Source: Gammaproteobacteria bacterium (lineage in GTDB: Bacteria > Pseudomonadota > Gammaproteobacteria > Nevskiales > Nevskiaceae). From it: DNA of 41,975 nt. The translations under genes were made by a program, and so were the position numbers. Positions 1 through 9,149 of the stretch are shown one piece after another. A model generated the notes under the pieces. That model did not search any database, was not told the origin of the DNA, and saw only the letters and a list, made by a program, of their open reading frames with translations. Where the stretch lies: assembly GCA_022599775.1 (NCBI GenBank), contig JAHZLQ010000009.1, positions 1 to 41,975 of the forward strand, written 5' to 3'. Numbering within the stretch: the stretch's first letter is position 1; each line of letters starts with the position of its first letter.

Positions 1-18
1 GATGAATTTGGTTGCCAT
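1..18 (-). CDS. 5' end of an unidentified gene (first six codons only)
   Basis: An ATG at 18-16 on the minus strand opens a frame reading M-A-T-K-F-I that runs off the left edge. It is preceded by a purine-rich Shine-Dalgarno-like AGGGGG (29-24) at 5-base spacing and by a perfect TATAAT (43-38). That arrangement is why it is called a gene start and not noise. It follows chpC in the same direction with about 95 bases between, and appears to have its own promoter. Six residues are too few to identify a product. Confidence 0.5.
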
Positions 19-37
19 ACAAGCCCCCTAAATCTTC

Positions 38-66
38 ATTATATCAATGCTTTGTGATGCAATAAT
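38..66 (-). promoter_or_regulatory. Probable promoter of the gene leaving the left edge
   Basis: On the minus strand a perfect -10 hexamer TATAAT lies at 43-38. The surrounding 50 bases are far richer in A/T than the rest of the window. No good -35 is seen at standard spacing: ATTATT is at 66-61 with a 17-base spacer, and TTGCAT at 62-57 is only 13 bases away. The -10 is seen directly; promoter activity is inferred. Confidence 0.45.
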
Positions 67-113
67 CGCACCGAAAGCTTGAGCGCCGACGCAGAGGAAA
101 GTCCGACAGACTG

Positions 114-581
114 CTAGGCCGCTCGGGACAATGTCCGGATTTCGGCCATCACGATGCCGAAGTCCGGGATCCAGCATACTTGGTTGCCCAGACGAACCCG
201 TGCCAGCACCAGATCGGAACGGTCCGAATCACGCAGCGCCTCGGCCCGCATCGCGGCCCGATTGAGCGTCACCAGATGCGGATAGGCCTGGGCCAGCACG
301 CCGATCGCAGTCAGTCCGTCAACCGGGTCCGGCAGCTTGACCACGATCACGCGCGCGCGCCGTGGGTCGGGCTCGCCCATGTCGCCATTGAGCCGCTCCA
401 GCCGCAGCACCGGTAGACGCTGAGCCTCGCGCTGCACATGCCCGGCAAGCCAGGCCGGGGCGTCGACCGCAACCTGCAGGTCTTCCAATGGCACGGTCTC
501 CACCACCGCCACGTTCGGCAGCAACAGGCTGTCGCGCGCCAGCGCGATCAGCACCGCGTGAATTTCGGCGGGCTCGCTCAC
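114..581 (-). CDS. chpC: ChpC, CheW-like adaptor of the pilus chemosensory system
   Basis: A 155-residue single-domain CheW-like protein. In this family such proteins couple chemoreceptors to the CheA-type kinase at the cytoplasmic membrane. The sequence shows a CheW-like beta-barrel pattern, with an N-terminal strand (HAVLIALARDSLLLPN) and a central R-V-I-V-V-K-L strand. It is close in length to Pseudomonas ChpC. It starts with GTG at 581, overlapping the chpA stop as GTGA, so translation is coupled to chpA. Identity rests on fold pattern plus position as the last gene after chpA. A second CheW-like protein, PilI, is upstream, so the two adaptors may serve different receptor pools (inference). 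Confidence 0.8.
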   Translation of the reverse strand: MSEPAEIHAVLIALARDSLLLPNVAVVETVPLEDLQVAVDAPAWLAGHVQREAQRLPVLRLERLNGDMGEPDPRRARVIVVKLPDPVDGLTAIGVLAQAYPHLVTLNRAAMRAEALRDSDRSDLVLARVRLGNQVCWIPDFGIVMAEIRTLSRAA

Positions 582-3500
582 GACACCAATACCCCGCGAA
601 TCTCGGACAACAACTGGTCTTCCTGATAGGGCTTGATCAGATAGCGATTCACACCCAGCTCGCGCGCACGCTGACGATGTTTGTCGCCGGAGCGCGAGGT
701 GATCATGATGATCGGCACATCGCTGATCCGTTCGCTGTTGCGCACGTAGGCGGCCACCTCGAATCCATCGGCACGCGGCATTTCGATGTCCAGCAGAATC
801 GCGGTCGGCGATTCGGTGGCGAGCTGGGCGATCGCATCGAGTCCGTCACGTGCCGTCAGCACGCGGTAGCCGTGACGCGTCAGCAGACGTTCGGCAACGC
901 GGCGCATGGTGATGGAATCGTCCACCACCATGATCATCGCGCGATCGTCAGCGCGCGGCGCGGCGGCGCTCTGTGCCTCCGCCAGCAGCGCGCGGCGCGT
1001 GCGATCCAGCACCAGCGCCGGTGCGTCCAGAATCAGCACCACCGCGCCATCGGCGAGGATCGTGGCGCCGGTCACGCCGACAATCGAGCTGACCTGCGGG
1101 CCGACCGCCTTCGACACCACTTCGCGGTTGCCCTGCATCGAGTCCACCACCAGGCCCATACGGCGCTCGCCGCCGCCGATGCCCTCCGGGACCCGCACCA
1201 GAATCGTCGGTACGGTGCGGCTTTCATCCGTTTCGAGGCGGCTGACGCCGAGATAGTCACCGAGGTAGCGCAGCGGATAATCCGCACCGCCGTAGGACAG
1301 CGTGGCGTCGCTGTCGCCGAAATACTGGTCGAGCTGGGCGCGTGGAACGCGGGCGATGCCTTCTATGCTCGACAGCGGAATCGCGTACAGCTCGGTCCCC
1401 ACCGTGACCAGCAGCGCCTGCGAAACCGCCAGTGTCAGCGGCAACCGGATCGCGAAGCAGGTGCCGCCGCCGCGCTCGGTTTCGAGATCGAGCGTACCGC
1501 CGAGCTGCTTCACCTCCGAGGCCACGACATCCATGCCGACGCCACGGCCAGCGTTCTGCGTCAGCTCGCGCGCAGTCGAAAATCCGGGTTCGAAAATGAA
1601 CTGGGCCACCTGAAGCTCGCTCAGCTCCAGATTCGGCGGCATCAGTCCTCGGGCGATGGCCTGATCACGAATCGCATCGATGTCCAGACCCTGTCCGTCA
1701 TCCCGAATCTCGATCACCAGCTGCGTGCCGTCGCGCTGCAGGCTGATCACGATCTCGCCGACTTCGCGCTTGCCAAGACCGGTTCGCACCGTCGCCGGCT
1801 CGATGCCGTGGACGACGGCGTTGCGCAACAAGTGCTCCAGCGGCGCGGTCATCCGTTCCAGCACGTTGCGATCGAGCTCCGCCTCGACGCCGAGGAAGCT
1901 GACCTCGGCAAGCCGGCCCGCTTCCACAGCAGTTTGCCGGACCACGCGCTGCAGGCGCGCCACCTGACGCGAGAACGGCACCATCAAGGTCCCCATCAGA
2001 CCCTGCTGAACCTCGGTATTGATGCGACCCTGCTGCTGCAGCAGACTGCTGGCGTCCTGCGTGACCTGATACAGCGAATCATGCAGCGAACCGAGGTCGC
2101 CGACGGATTCGGACAGCGCACGCGACAGCTCCTGCATGCGCGAATAGCGATCCAGTTCCAGCGGATCGAACTCGGCGCTGTAGCGATCGTCCCCGGACTC
2201 CGACGGAGTCTGTATCAGGCCGCGCGCGGCAATCTGCGCCTCGGTTTCGATATCCATCTGCCGAAGCTGCTCGCGGATGCGGTTGACCGTGGACTCCATT
2301 TCCGCGAGCTGGCTGCCGGTCTCGACGTTGCGCTGCTCAAGGCGCGAGCGATAGATCGACATTTCGCTGGCGGCGTTGAGCAGGCTGTCCAGCCGCTCCA
2401 CGGGCACGCGTGCCAGTTCCCGACGCTGCTGCTGCCAGAGCCCGCTGTCGTCCTCGGGCCGCCAGAACAGCTGCGGGTCCCAGACCCGCATCGGCGGCGG
2501 CCGCTCGTCCGGCAGACCAGCGGCCACGACGGGTTCCGGACCGGTCTCGGTCGGCGGCTCTAGCGGCGCGTCGTTCCACTCGATCGGTGGTACCGGTTCC
2601 GGCAATTCGGCGGCGGCCGGCTCCGCTTCGGCTGCTTCTGGCGGCGGTGGAGGGGTCCAATCGTACGGCGCCTCGATCGGTTGATCGTCTTCGTCCTCGA
2701 ACGACTCGTCGCCGCGCACCAGGCGGTCGTGCATGTGCTGCAACTGCTCGAAACGCGTATGCAACTGATCGAAGGCCAGATCGTCGGTCGGCAGATAGGT
2801 GCTGGCCATGTCGTCGACCAGCGACTCCATTTCGTGCACGGCCGCGCCCATCGCATAGCGGCCCGCCATGCGCGCGCCGCCCTTGAGCGTGTGCAGAATC
2901 CGCTGCAGGTCCTGTAGCGGCGCGGCATCGGTCGGCTGCGTGCGCCAGATGGCGAGTGCGGCCTCCATCTGTTCAAGCAGCTCGGCCGCCTCGGCGCTGA
3001 AAATGGCCAGCAGCTCCGCGTCGTCGTCCTCGGCGCTGGGCGCCGGCTGCGCCGGCAGCGGAACAAAGGGCTGCGTCACCGGCGCAGCGGGCAGCCCGAT
3101 GTCAGCCGCGTCGTCACGGTGTTCGGCAAACGGGGGAATCTCGACGATCAGCTCGTCTCGAACCTCGTATTCCCGAGACGCCGCCTCAACAAACCCGGCG
3201 TCGCTCTCTGGAACCGTCCAGTCGGCGGCGGAGGCCGAATCCGCTTGCTGGATTTCCAGTTCCACAAACAAGGGCTCGACTTCGGGCTCGTAGCCGCGGC
3301 GAATCTGGTCGACCGCTCGGTGCAAGCCGTCCACGACATTGGCGAGCCGTCCGAAATAGCTGGCATCACGCGCCACCCGGGACTGCGCAGCGGCCTCGAC
3401 GAGGCTTTCGAGCCGGTGTCCGACTTCGCCCAGCGATTCGAAACCCGCCATTCGCGCGCTGCCCTTGAGCGTGTGCAGGGCGCGCGTCACCTCGGCATCC

Positions 3501-6500
3501 GGCGCGTCTCGCAGCGGCTTGGCCTGCCATTCGTCGAATCCGCCTTCGACAACCGCCAGCAACTCCTCGGCTTCTGACAGAAAGATGTCGGTCAGCGCCG
3601 GATCGCGATCACCGACCGGCACCTCTTCGAACGGGGCATCGGCCCCGGCCTCATCGGCGACCGGCGTGGCTGCTTCGATCCCGATCGCGCTGCCGCCCAG
3701 TGCCTGGATCCGCCCGATCAGAGCGTCGTCACGATCCGGCGGTCGACCGTCGCGAATTGCATCGAGCAACTGATAGATCCCTTCGATCGCTTCGCTGACG
3801 GCGCTGAAGAACAGCGCATCGGGTCGCGATTTGCGGTCTTCGCGAAACTCAGCGTGTCCGAGTCGGGCCTCGAATGCCGTCGCCGCCGATTCCAGCGCGG
3901 AGCTGTGCGCCGCCTGCGCGGCGTCGCGCACGGTGCGAAACAGGGCGGCTGCCTGAGCCGCGTAGTGTGCGGCATCGGGCTGCTGGCGCCAGGCTTCGAT
4001 GCATGCCTCGATCTGCTGCACGCAATCGAACACTTCGTGCGTGAACAGCTCGGCCAACTGCTGGTCGTCAGGCTCGCCGCCAGCGACTTCGCTCGGCATG
4101 CCGAGTATGGCGATGATGCGAGACTGCCATGGCAACGCGGCTTCGGCCGGCGCGGGGGGCTGCTGATCCAGCCATTGTCCGAGCTGAAGCACCGCATCGG
4201 CGATCAGCTTGAGCCGCTCCACCGGCTGTTCGCTGGCACCAAGACCAGCGAAATCAAGGCCTCGTTCGAGTGATCCGGCGAGTTGGCTGATCGCGCCGTA
4301 GCCCACCACCGCCGCGCTGCCGCGCAAGGTATGCAGCGCCCGGACGACTTCGGGATCCACCGTGTGGGCGCCGGCATCGGCATCCTGCTGATCCACCCAG
4401 TTCTGCACGCGCAGCAGGTGCCCGCGCGCGTCGTCGTGAAACACCGAGCGCATCGCAGCAGCGTCATTGACCGCTCGCTCGGTCAGCTCATGCGCAGCGG
4501 CAATCAGCTCCGCTGCCGTATCAGGCGGCTCGCGCTGTTCACGGAAACTGTGGATCAACTCGGGCAACAGCGCGACAGCGCGAGCGATCAGGTCCAGCAC
4601 TTCACTGTCGACCTTCATTTCGCCGTCACGACATCGATTCAGCAGGTTCTCGCAAGCCCACCCATAGTCGCCGATGAGATCGGCGCCGACCATGCGGCCA
4701 CTACCCTTGAGCGTGTGAAAGGCTCGCCGCATTTCCAGCAAGTGGGCCACGTCACCCGGTTCGCGCTGCCACGGCGCAAGCTGACTGCGCAGGGTTTCGA
4801 GCACTTCGCCCGCTTCTTCGACGAAAACCTCGCGAATCTCGGGGTCGACCTCATCGAGCAGCTGCGGCGCAACCAACGGCGATGGCTCAAGCTCCGCCTG
4901 GTCGGTGTCGGCGGCGCCATCGGCGAATTCGAGGCGCTCGATGTAGGCGGCCAGATCGTCCAGCAGACGCGCGCTGTCCGGCGAGCGCGACTGCAAAGCC
5001 TCCAGGTAGAACTCCGTGCACGCCACCGCGTCGGCAAAGCGTTCGGCCTGAGCCTGCACCAGAATCCCGGCGGGGAATCCATCCTGCTCGACATAGCGCA
5101 ACAGTTCGCCGATCAGGCCGGCGGCACGCTCATCGTCGAGAATTCTCAATCCGGCCCGAATCTCCCCGAGCAGGGTCTGCGCCGAGGACAGACCATCACG
5201 CGAGCCCTGCCGCAGCGCGAGGTCGGCGGCATTCTTGAACTTCGAAAGATTGACCAGCGATTCACGCAGCAGCGCACCGAAACCTTCGTCGAAATCCGCG
5301 GAGGGTGGCGTGCCTTCGTCGTACTGCGACGCCGACGCGAGCTCCGGATCGCTGCGCCGCAGTTGACGGAACAAGGCGGCATCCAAGGAATTTTCGATAC
5401 GCAACAGCGCCGTAGCGACATCCATCCACAAACCGGCGCCCGCACCATCGGCCGAACGCAGACGCGCCACCGCGTCGGACTGGTTCTGCGCAACGCGCTG
5501 CAGCGTCACCAGACCAAGCATGCCCAGGGTGTTGGCAATGCCGTGCAACTGCGCGGCGGTCTGCGACAGATCGACGCTGGCACGCTCGCCAGCGCGCACC
5601 ACCAGGTCGATGGTGTCCTTGACCTTGGCCAGGTCGGCGCGAATTTCGTCGGATAGTTTCTGCAGCAAGCGTGTGTTGGGCCCGCGCAGCTTGCGCGCCA
5701 TCGCCTCCAGCGCCGAACTCGACGGCAGCCGCTGGTCCAGCGCAAAGGCGCGACGCAGGAAGGTGACGCGCGCCCCGCGCGCACGCGAACGGCCGACATG
5801 AAACAACAGTTGATAGGCCAGTTCGTCGAACTGCGCGGCGGCCGCGTCCTCGCCGATCTCGACGGTGCGCTTGATCTGCTGCACGGCCCGGCCACAGAGA
5901 CGCTTCACCTCCAGCGAATCTTCGAGACCCTGACCGAGCACCGCTTCGGCCACGCCGGCGACGACGCGCCACAGCTGCGCGGCCGCCGGCACGGTGGCGC
6001 CCTGCCTCAGGTGCTCGGCGACCTTGCCGAGACGCGCCACGGCGGTGCGGATATCGTCATCCTTGAGCCACTGCAGCATCGACTGCTGAGCCGCCGGCAG
6101 CAGCTTCGCGGCGGTCATACCCGCGGTCCGCGCATCGCGGCCGCCCGGCAAGGGCAGCTCGACACCGATTAGCCTCATCTGCGCCGCGAACAGCTCGGCT
6201 TCGGTCAGCACGGCGACGCCACGCGTCAGCCGCAATTCGTTGATCAGCGCTTGCAGGACCAGCACGCAATCCTCGGCGCCACCGGACAAGGCATCCAGAT
6301 AGTCCGCAAGCTGCAGGGTTGCGCCGAGCACGGCGCCGCAGGCCGTTTCGCGATCGGAAATCGCGTCTTCACTCAAGCGCTGGGTGGTTGCCAGCATCTC
6401 CTCGGCGAGAATCGAGGCGCCCGCGCACTGGATCAGCGAGATGGTGCCCAGCACCTGGCGCAACTCGGCGACGGCCGCCAATAGGCCGGCGCGCTCATCG

Positions 6501-6610
6501 GCACTCTCCATCGCGTTTTCGAGCTGGGTTCGTACCCGCTGAAGACAGGCCTCGATCTCCGGGCGTACCCAATGCAGGCCGGATGCCAAGCTTGGACGGG
6601 TTGCGATCAT
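578..6610 (-). CDS. chpA: ChpA, large hybrid CheA-type histidine kinase controlling type IV pili
   Basis: A 2010-residue hybrid kinase at the centre of the Chp pathway. The N-terminal ~570 residues are FimL/degenerate-Hpt-like; one repeat has Leu54 at the expected phospho-site, another has His356 in a degraded context. Canonical Hpt motifs (H-T-L-[KR]-G) place phosphorylatable histidines at His632, His760, His1046 and His1240. A fifth repeat near 892 has Arg in place of His. Acidic, Pro-rich linkers separate the modules. Then come a CheA-type dimerisation segment (~1400-1500), an ATPase domain (N box L-R-N-A-V-V-H-G with Asn1597, D-D-G-Q-G-L-D, G-R-G-V-G-M-D near 1690), a CheW-like domain (~1745-1880) and a C-terminal receiver (acceptor Asp1941, L-I-K-P-Y lysine). 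The ATG at 6610 lies 2 bases after the pilI stop. It is shorter than the ~2470-residue Pseudomonas ChpA, consistent with fewer Hpt modules. Confidence 0.95.
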   Translation of the reverse strand: MIATRPSLASGLHWVRPEIEACLQRVRTQLENAMESADERAGLLAAVAELRQVLGTISLIQCAGASILAEEMLATTQRLSEDAISDRETACGAVLGATLQLADYLDALSGGAEDCVLVLQALINELRLTRGVAVLTEAELFAAQMRLIGVELPLPGGRDARTAGMTAAKLLPAAQQSMLQWLKDDDIRTAVARLGKVAEHLRQGATVPAAAQLWRVVAGVAEAVLGQGLEDSLEVKRLCGRAVQQIKRTVEIGEDAAAAQFDELAYQLLFHVGRSRARGARVTFLRRAFALDQRLPSSSALEAMARKLRGPNTRLLQKLSDEIRADLAKVKDTIDLVVRAGERASVDLSQTAAQLHGIANTLGMLGLVTLQRVAQNQSDAVARLRSADGAGAGLWMDVATALLRIENSLDAALFRQLRRSDPELASASQYDEGTPPSADFDEGFGALLRESLVNLSKFKNAADLALRQGSRDGLSSAQTLLGEIRAGLRILDDERAAGLIGELLRYVEQDGFPAGILVQAQAERFADAVACTEFYLEALQSRSPDSARLLDDLAAYIERLEFADGAADTDQAELEPSPLVAPQLLDEVDPEIREVFVEEAGEVLETLRSQLAPWQREPGDVAHLLEMRRAFHTLKGSGRMVGADLIGDYGWACENLLNRCRDGEMKVDSEVLDLIARAVALLPELIHSFREQREPPDTAAELIAAAHELTERAVNDAAAMRSVFHDDARGHLLRVQNWVDQQDADAGAHTVDPEVVRALHTLRGSAAVVGYGAISQLAGSLERGLDFAGLGASEQPVERLKLIADAVLQLGQWLDQQPPAPAEAALPWQSRIIAILGMPSEVAGGEPDDQQLAELFTHEVFDCVQQIEACIEAWRQQPDAAHYAAQAAALFRTVRDAAQAAHSSALESAATAFEARLGHAEFREDRKSRPDALFFSAVSEAIEGIYQLLDAIRDGRPPDRDDALIGRIQALGGSAIGIEAATPVADEAGADAPFEEVPVGDRDPALTDIFLSEAEELLAVVEGGFDEWQAKPLRDAPDAEVTRALHTLKGSARMAGFESLGEVGHRLESLVEAAAQSRVARDASYFGRLANVVDGLHRAVDQIRRGYEPEVEPLFVELEIQQADSASAADWTVPESDAGFVEAASREYEVRDELIVEIPPFAEHRDDAADIGLPAAPVTQPFVPLPAQPAPSAEDDDAELLAIFSAEAAELLEQMEAALAIWRTQPTDAAPLQDLQRILHTLKGGARMAGRYAMGAAVHEMESLVDDMASTYLPTDDLAFDQLHTRFEQLQHMHDRLVRGDESFEDEDDQPIEAPYDWTPPPPPEAAEAEPAAAELPEPVPPIEWNDAPLEPPTETGPEPVVAAGLPDERPPPMRVWDPQLFWRPEDDSGLWQQQRRELARVPVERLDSLLNAASEMSIYRSRLEQRNVETGSQLAEMESTVNRIREQLRQMDIETEAQIAARGLIQTPSESGDDRYSAEFDPLELDRYSRMQELSRALSESVGDLGSLHDSLYQVTQDASSLLQQQGRINTEVQQGLMGTLMVPFSRQVARLQRVVRQTAVEAGRLAEVSFLGVEAELDRNVLERMTAPLEHLLRNAVVHGIEPATVRTGLGKREVGEIVISLQRDGTQLVIEIRDDGQGLDIDAIRDQAIARGLMPPNLELSELQVAQFIFEPGFSTARELTQNAGRGVGMDVVASEVKQLGGTLDLETERGGGTCFAIRLPLTLAVSQALLVTVGTELYAIPLSSIEGIARVPRAQLDQYFGDSDATLSYGGADYPLRYLGDYLGVSRLETDESRTVPTILVRVPEGIGGGERRMGLVVDSMQGNREVVSKAVGPQVSSIVGVTGATILADGAVVLILDAPALVLDRTRRALLAEAQSAAAPRADDRAMIMVVDDSITMRRVAERLLTRHGYRVLTARDGLDAIAQLATESPTAILLDIEMPRADGFEVAAYVRNSERISDVPIIMITSRSGDKHRQRARELGVNRYLIKPYQEDQLLSEIRGVLVS

Positions 6611-6612
6611 GC

Positions 6613-7164
6613 TTATTCCGCCGTTCTCACGAACTGCTCGGACGCCACCAGGCGATGCAGGCTCAGCACCTGCCAGACCTGGGCATCACGTTCGAAAGCA
6701 CCGAGCAGCCAGTTGGAGAAGTCCGATCCGTTCAAAATCTGCAGGCGATGCGGCGCCTGGTCTTCGACCGCGAACTGGCGGTGCCCGACGACTTCACCGA
6801 CCAGGAATCCCGCCGGCAGTTGATCGGAGTTGAGCACCAGCACCCGCGCGCTGCGCGTGTCTTCCTCCGCCGGCAGGCCAGCGAGCACCGCAAGGTCGAA
6901 CACCGGCAACAGGTTGCCGCGCACGTTGGCCAGCCCGATCAGCCAGGGCCGTGCGCCCGGCACCCGCGTCAGCGGCGGCGGTGTGATCACTTCGCGGACA
7001 TCGGCGCGCGGCAGGACGCACCACAGGGAGCCGACACGTACACCGAGTCCCTCCCATTCGGCCTCGCCCGAGGCACCCTCCTGGCGTACGGCGCGCAAAC
7101 GCCGGTCCAGTTCGGCCAACAGGCCGAACGGATCGCCACGCAGTTCCCTGAGGTCCCCCGACAC
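6613..7164 (-). CDS. pilI: PilI, CheW-like adaptor
   Basis: A 183-residue CheW-like adaptor expected to bridge the receptor PilJ to ChpA. After a ~35-residue N-terminal helix (F-G-L-L-A-E-L-D-R-R resembles the PilI start), the CheW domain shows the hallmark segment W-L-I-G-L-A-N-V-R-G-N-L-L-P-V-F-D-L. It starts with GTG at 7164, 8 bases after the pilG stop. It ends 2 bases before the chpA ATG, so the three genes form one transcription unit. In Pseudomonas, pilH and pilJ flank pilI; here both are missing from this position and lie at 16060-18495. Confidence 0.9.
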   Translation of the reverse strand: MSGDLRELRGDPFGLLAELDRRLRAVRQEGASGEAEWEGLGVRVGSLWCVLPRADVREVITPPPLTRVPGARPWLIGLANVRGNLLPVFDLAVLAGLPAEEDTRSARVLVLNSDQLPAGFLVGEVVGHRQFAVEDQAPHRLQILNGSDFSNWLLGAFERDAQVWQVLSLHRLVASEQFVRTAE

Positions 7165-7172
7165 GTCCGGCT

Positions 7173-7547
7173 TTATCCGCTGGTGCGCACGTGCGCACGA
7201 ACAGCCCCGAGCAGGTCGTCGCGCGTGAACGGCTTGGTGAGATATTCGTCGGAGCCGACGATGCGGCCGCGCGCACGGTCGAACAGGCCATCCTTGGACG
7301 ACAGCATGATCACCGGCGTGGACCGGAACTTCGGATTGCCTTTGATCAGGGCGCAGGCCTGATAACCATCCAGACGCGGCATCATGATGTCGATGAACAC
7401 GATGTCCGGCCGATGGTCGGCGATCATCGCCAGTGCCTCGAACCCGTCCTGAGCTGTGACAACGGTATATCCCTCCCTGGACAGCAAGGTTTCGGCCGTG
7501 CGCCGAATGGTCTGACTGTCATCAATCACCATGACTTTGGCGGACAC
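7173..7547 (-). CDS. pilG: PilG, single-domain response regulator for pilus extension
   Basis: A 124-residue CheY-like receiver with no output domain. Acidic pocket residues are Asp9/Asp10, the phospho-acceptor is Asp53 (F-I-D-I-M-M-P), and the conserved lysine is Lys105 (Y-L-T-K-P-F). The stretch V-M-V-I-D-D-S-x-T-I-R-R-T-A-E-T-L-L and the tail segment G-L-F-D-x-A-x-G-R-I-V-G-S-D are diagnostic for PilG. PilG is phosphorylated by ChpA and promotes pilus assembly and cAMP signalling in Pseudomonas. The start is GTG at 7547: GGGAG lies 8 bases upstream and an in-frame TGA just upstream blocks a longer protein. It is the first gene of the pilG-pilI-chpA-chpC run and divergent from gshA. Confidence 0.95.
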   Translation of the reverse strand: MSAKVMVIDDSQTIRRTAETLLSREGYTVVTAQDGFEALAMIADHRPDIVFIDIMMPRLDGYQACALIKGNPKFRSTPVIMLSSKDGLFDRARGRIVGSDEYLTKPFTRDDLLGAVRAHVRTSG

Positions 7548-7776
7548 GCATCAAACTCCCGGATTCCCCGATTGACCGGCCGACCGCGCGTTCGAGGCCG
7601 GCGGTCGTTGTCGAGCCGGTGAGCGCGCGTACCTGTGCGCCGGATCACCGTCTCTCTAGTTGATTTCAGATACCCCACGCCCGCAGGCGTCTTGCGGCAC
7701 TTTGTAGCACACTCCCCGAACGCTTCACATACATCGCCGCATCGGCGCCTGCGCTAACATTGGCATCCCTCCACGG
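7548..7776. other. Divergent intergenic region between pilG and gshA
   Basis: These 229 bases must carry the promoters of both the pilG operon (leftward) and the gshA gene train (rightward). No convincing sigma-70 hexamer pair is visible on either strand. An imperfect inverted repeat pairs CGACCG with CGGTCG around 7580-7607 in the pilG leader. A sigma-54-like GG...GC element near 7696 has the wrong spacing. No gene was found. Confidence 0.4.
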
Positions 7777-9093
7777 ATGCCGCCGATGACCAGCACCGTT
7801 CCCAATCTATGTACCGCGCCCGTCGGGCCCGTATTGAAGCTCGAAGCCAAGCTGCTGGAGCGTCAGGCTGATATCGAAACCTGGTTTCGCCGTCAGTGGC
7901 TCGAGACGCCCGCACCGTTCTACGCCTCGGTCGACCTGCGCAATGCCGGCTTCAAGCTGGCGCCGGTCGATACCAACCTGTTCCCGGCCGGCTTCAACAA
8001 CCTCAATCCGGACTTCGATCCGCTGTGCATACACGCGCTGCAGTCCGCGATCGAACGCATCTGCCCGACGGCCGCAGGCATCCTGGTGGTGCCTGAAAAT
8101 CACACGCGCAACCGCTTCTATCTGGAAAGTCTGGCGGCGCTGGTCGACCTGATCGCCAAGGCCGGCTTCCATGTGCGCATCGGTTCGACGATGCCGGACA
8201 TGGAGCAGGACCAGATCATCGACGATCTGGAATCCGGCCGGAAACTGCGCCTGGAACCGCTGCGCCGCAGCGGCGACGAGGTCTATGTCGGCGAAGGCGA
8301 GGATCGCTTCTCGCCGTGCGCGGTGGTGCTGAACAACGATCTTTCGGGTGGCCGCCCGGCGATCCTCGAAGCGATCCGGCAGCCGGTCACGCCGCCGGCG
8401 ATTCTGGGCTGGAGCAATCGCCTCAAGTCGGACCATTTCGGTCTCTACCAGCAGGTGGCCGCCGAGTTCGCCGAACTGATCGGCATCGACTCCTGGCTGG
8501 TCGATCCGCTGTTCCGGAATTGCGGCAAGATCAACTTCATGAAGCGCGAGGGCGAGGAATGCCTGGTCAGCAACGTGGAAATGCTGCTCGAGGACATCAC
8601 CGCCAAATACGGCGAATACGGGATCGAGGAAGAGCCCTTTGTCATCGTCAAGGCCGATGCCGGCACCTACGGCATGGGTGTGATGACGGTCAAGAGCACC
8701 GACGATGTGCTCAGCCTCAACCGCAATGCGCGCAAGAAAATGGCCTCCGCCAAGGATGGCCGCGAAGTCAGTGGCGCGATCATCCAGGAAGGCGTCTACA
8801 CCTTCGAGACCTGGAACGACCCGGCCGACAGCGCCGAACCGGTGATCTACATGATCGATCACTACGTGGTCGGCGGCTTCTACCGGGTGCATGACGGTCG
8901 TGGCCGCAACGAGAACCTCAACGCGCCCGGCGCGCGCTTCCAGATGCTGGCGTTCTCGGAATCCTGCACCCGGCCGGATCCCTCGCGCGACCCCGACGCA
9001 CAGCCCAACAAGTTCTACGCCTACGGCGTGGTGGCCCGTCTGGCGCTGCTGGCGGCGGCCCGTGAGATCGCACGCGCGCATCAGGGCGATTGA
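7777..9093 (+). CDS. gshA: Glutamate-cysteine ligase (Acidithiobacillus-type GshA)
   Basis: A 438-residue enzyme expected to catalyse ATP-dependent formation of gamma-glutamylcysteine, the first step of glutathione synthesis, in the cytosol. It belongs to the distinct GshA family first recognised in Acidithiobacillus ferrooxidans, not the E. coli GshA family. Signature stretches are A-P-V-D-T-N-L-F-P-A-G-F-N-N-L (about residues 61-76), the basic N-R-L-K-S-D-H segment, K-I-N-F-M-K-R-E-G, and V-K-A-D-A-G-T-Y-G-M-G-V-M-T in the nucleotide-binding part. ATG codons at 7777 and 7786 are both possible starts; neither has a strong ribosome site. gshB follows directly, so the complete pathway is encoded in two adjacent genes. 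Confidence 0.92.
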   Translation: MPPMTSTVPNLCTAPVGPVLKLEAKLLERQADIETWFRRQWLETPAPFYASVDLRNAGFKLAPVDTNLFPAGFNNLNPDFDPLCIHALQSAIERICPTAAGILVVPENHTRNRFYLESLAALVDLIAKAGFHVRIGSTMPDMEQDQIIDDLESGRKLRLEPLRRSGDEVYVGEGEDRFSPCAVVLNNDLSGGRPAILEAIRQPVTPPAILGWSNRLKSDHFGLYQQVAAEFAELIGIDSWLVDPLFRNCGKINFMKREGEECLVSNVEMLLEDITAKYGEYGIEEEPFVIVKADAGTYGMGVMTVKSTDDVLSLNRNARKKMASAKDGREVSGAIIQEGVYTFETWNDPADSAEPVIYMIDHYVVGGFYRVHDGRGRNENLNAPGARFQMLAFSESCTRPDPSRDPDAQPNKFYAYGVVARLALLAAAREIARAHQGD

Positions 9094-9149
9094 ATCAGCA
9101 CCGAGTGCGCGTCGGCCTGCGCCGCCGCGCCAGATTGGGAACTCACGCG

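Noticed and set aside
94-105. GAGGAAAGTCCG, identical to a core motif of bacterial RNase P RNA
   Set aside because: Only this 12-base motif matches. The following universal bases and the partner conserved regions are absent, and within 10 bases the sequence enters chpC on the other strand. A covariance-model search with the bacterial RNase P model would settle it.
488-2563. A 691-codon open frame opposite the 3' half of chpA
   Set aside because: Antisense to conserved kinase, CheW and receiver domains; His/Arg/Gln-rich translation typical of shadow frames.
4283-5656. A 457-codon plus-strand frame opposite chpA
   Set aside because: Same shadow effect; no start signal and the minus-strand product has clear domain motifs.
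7696-7710. Sigma-54-like GGCAC...GC element before gshA
   Set aside because: Only 9 bases separate the GG and GC dinucleotides instead of 10, and flanking consensus bases are poor.
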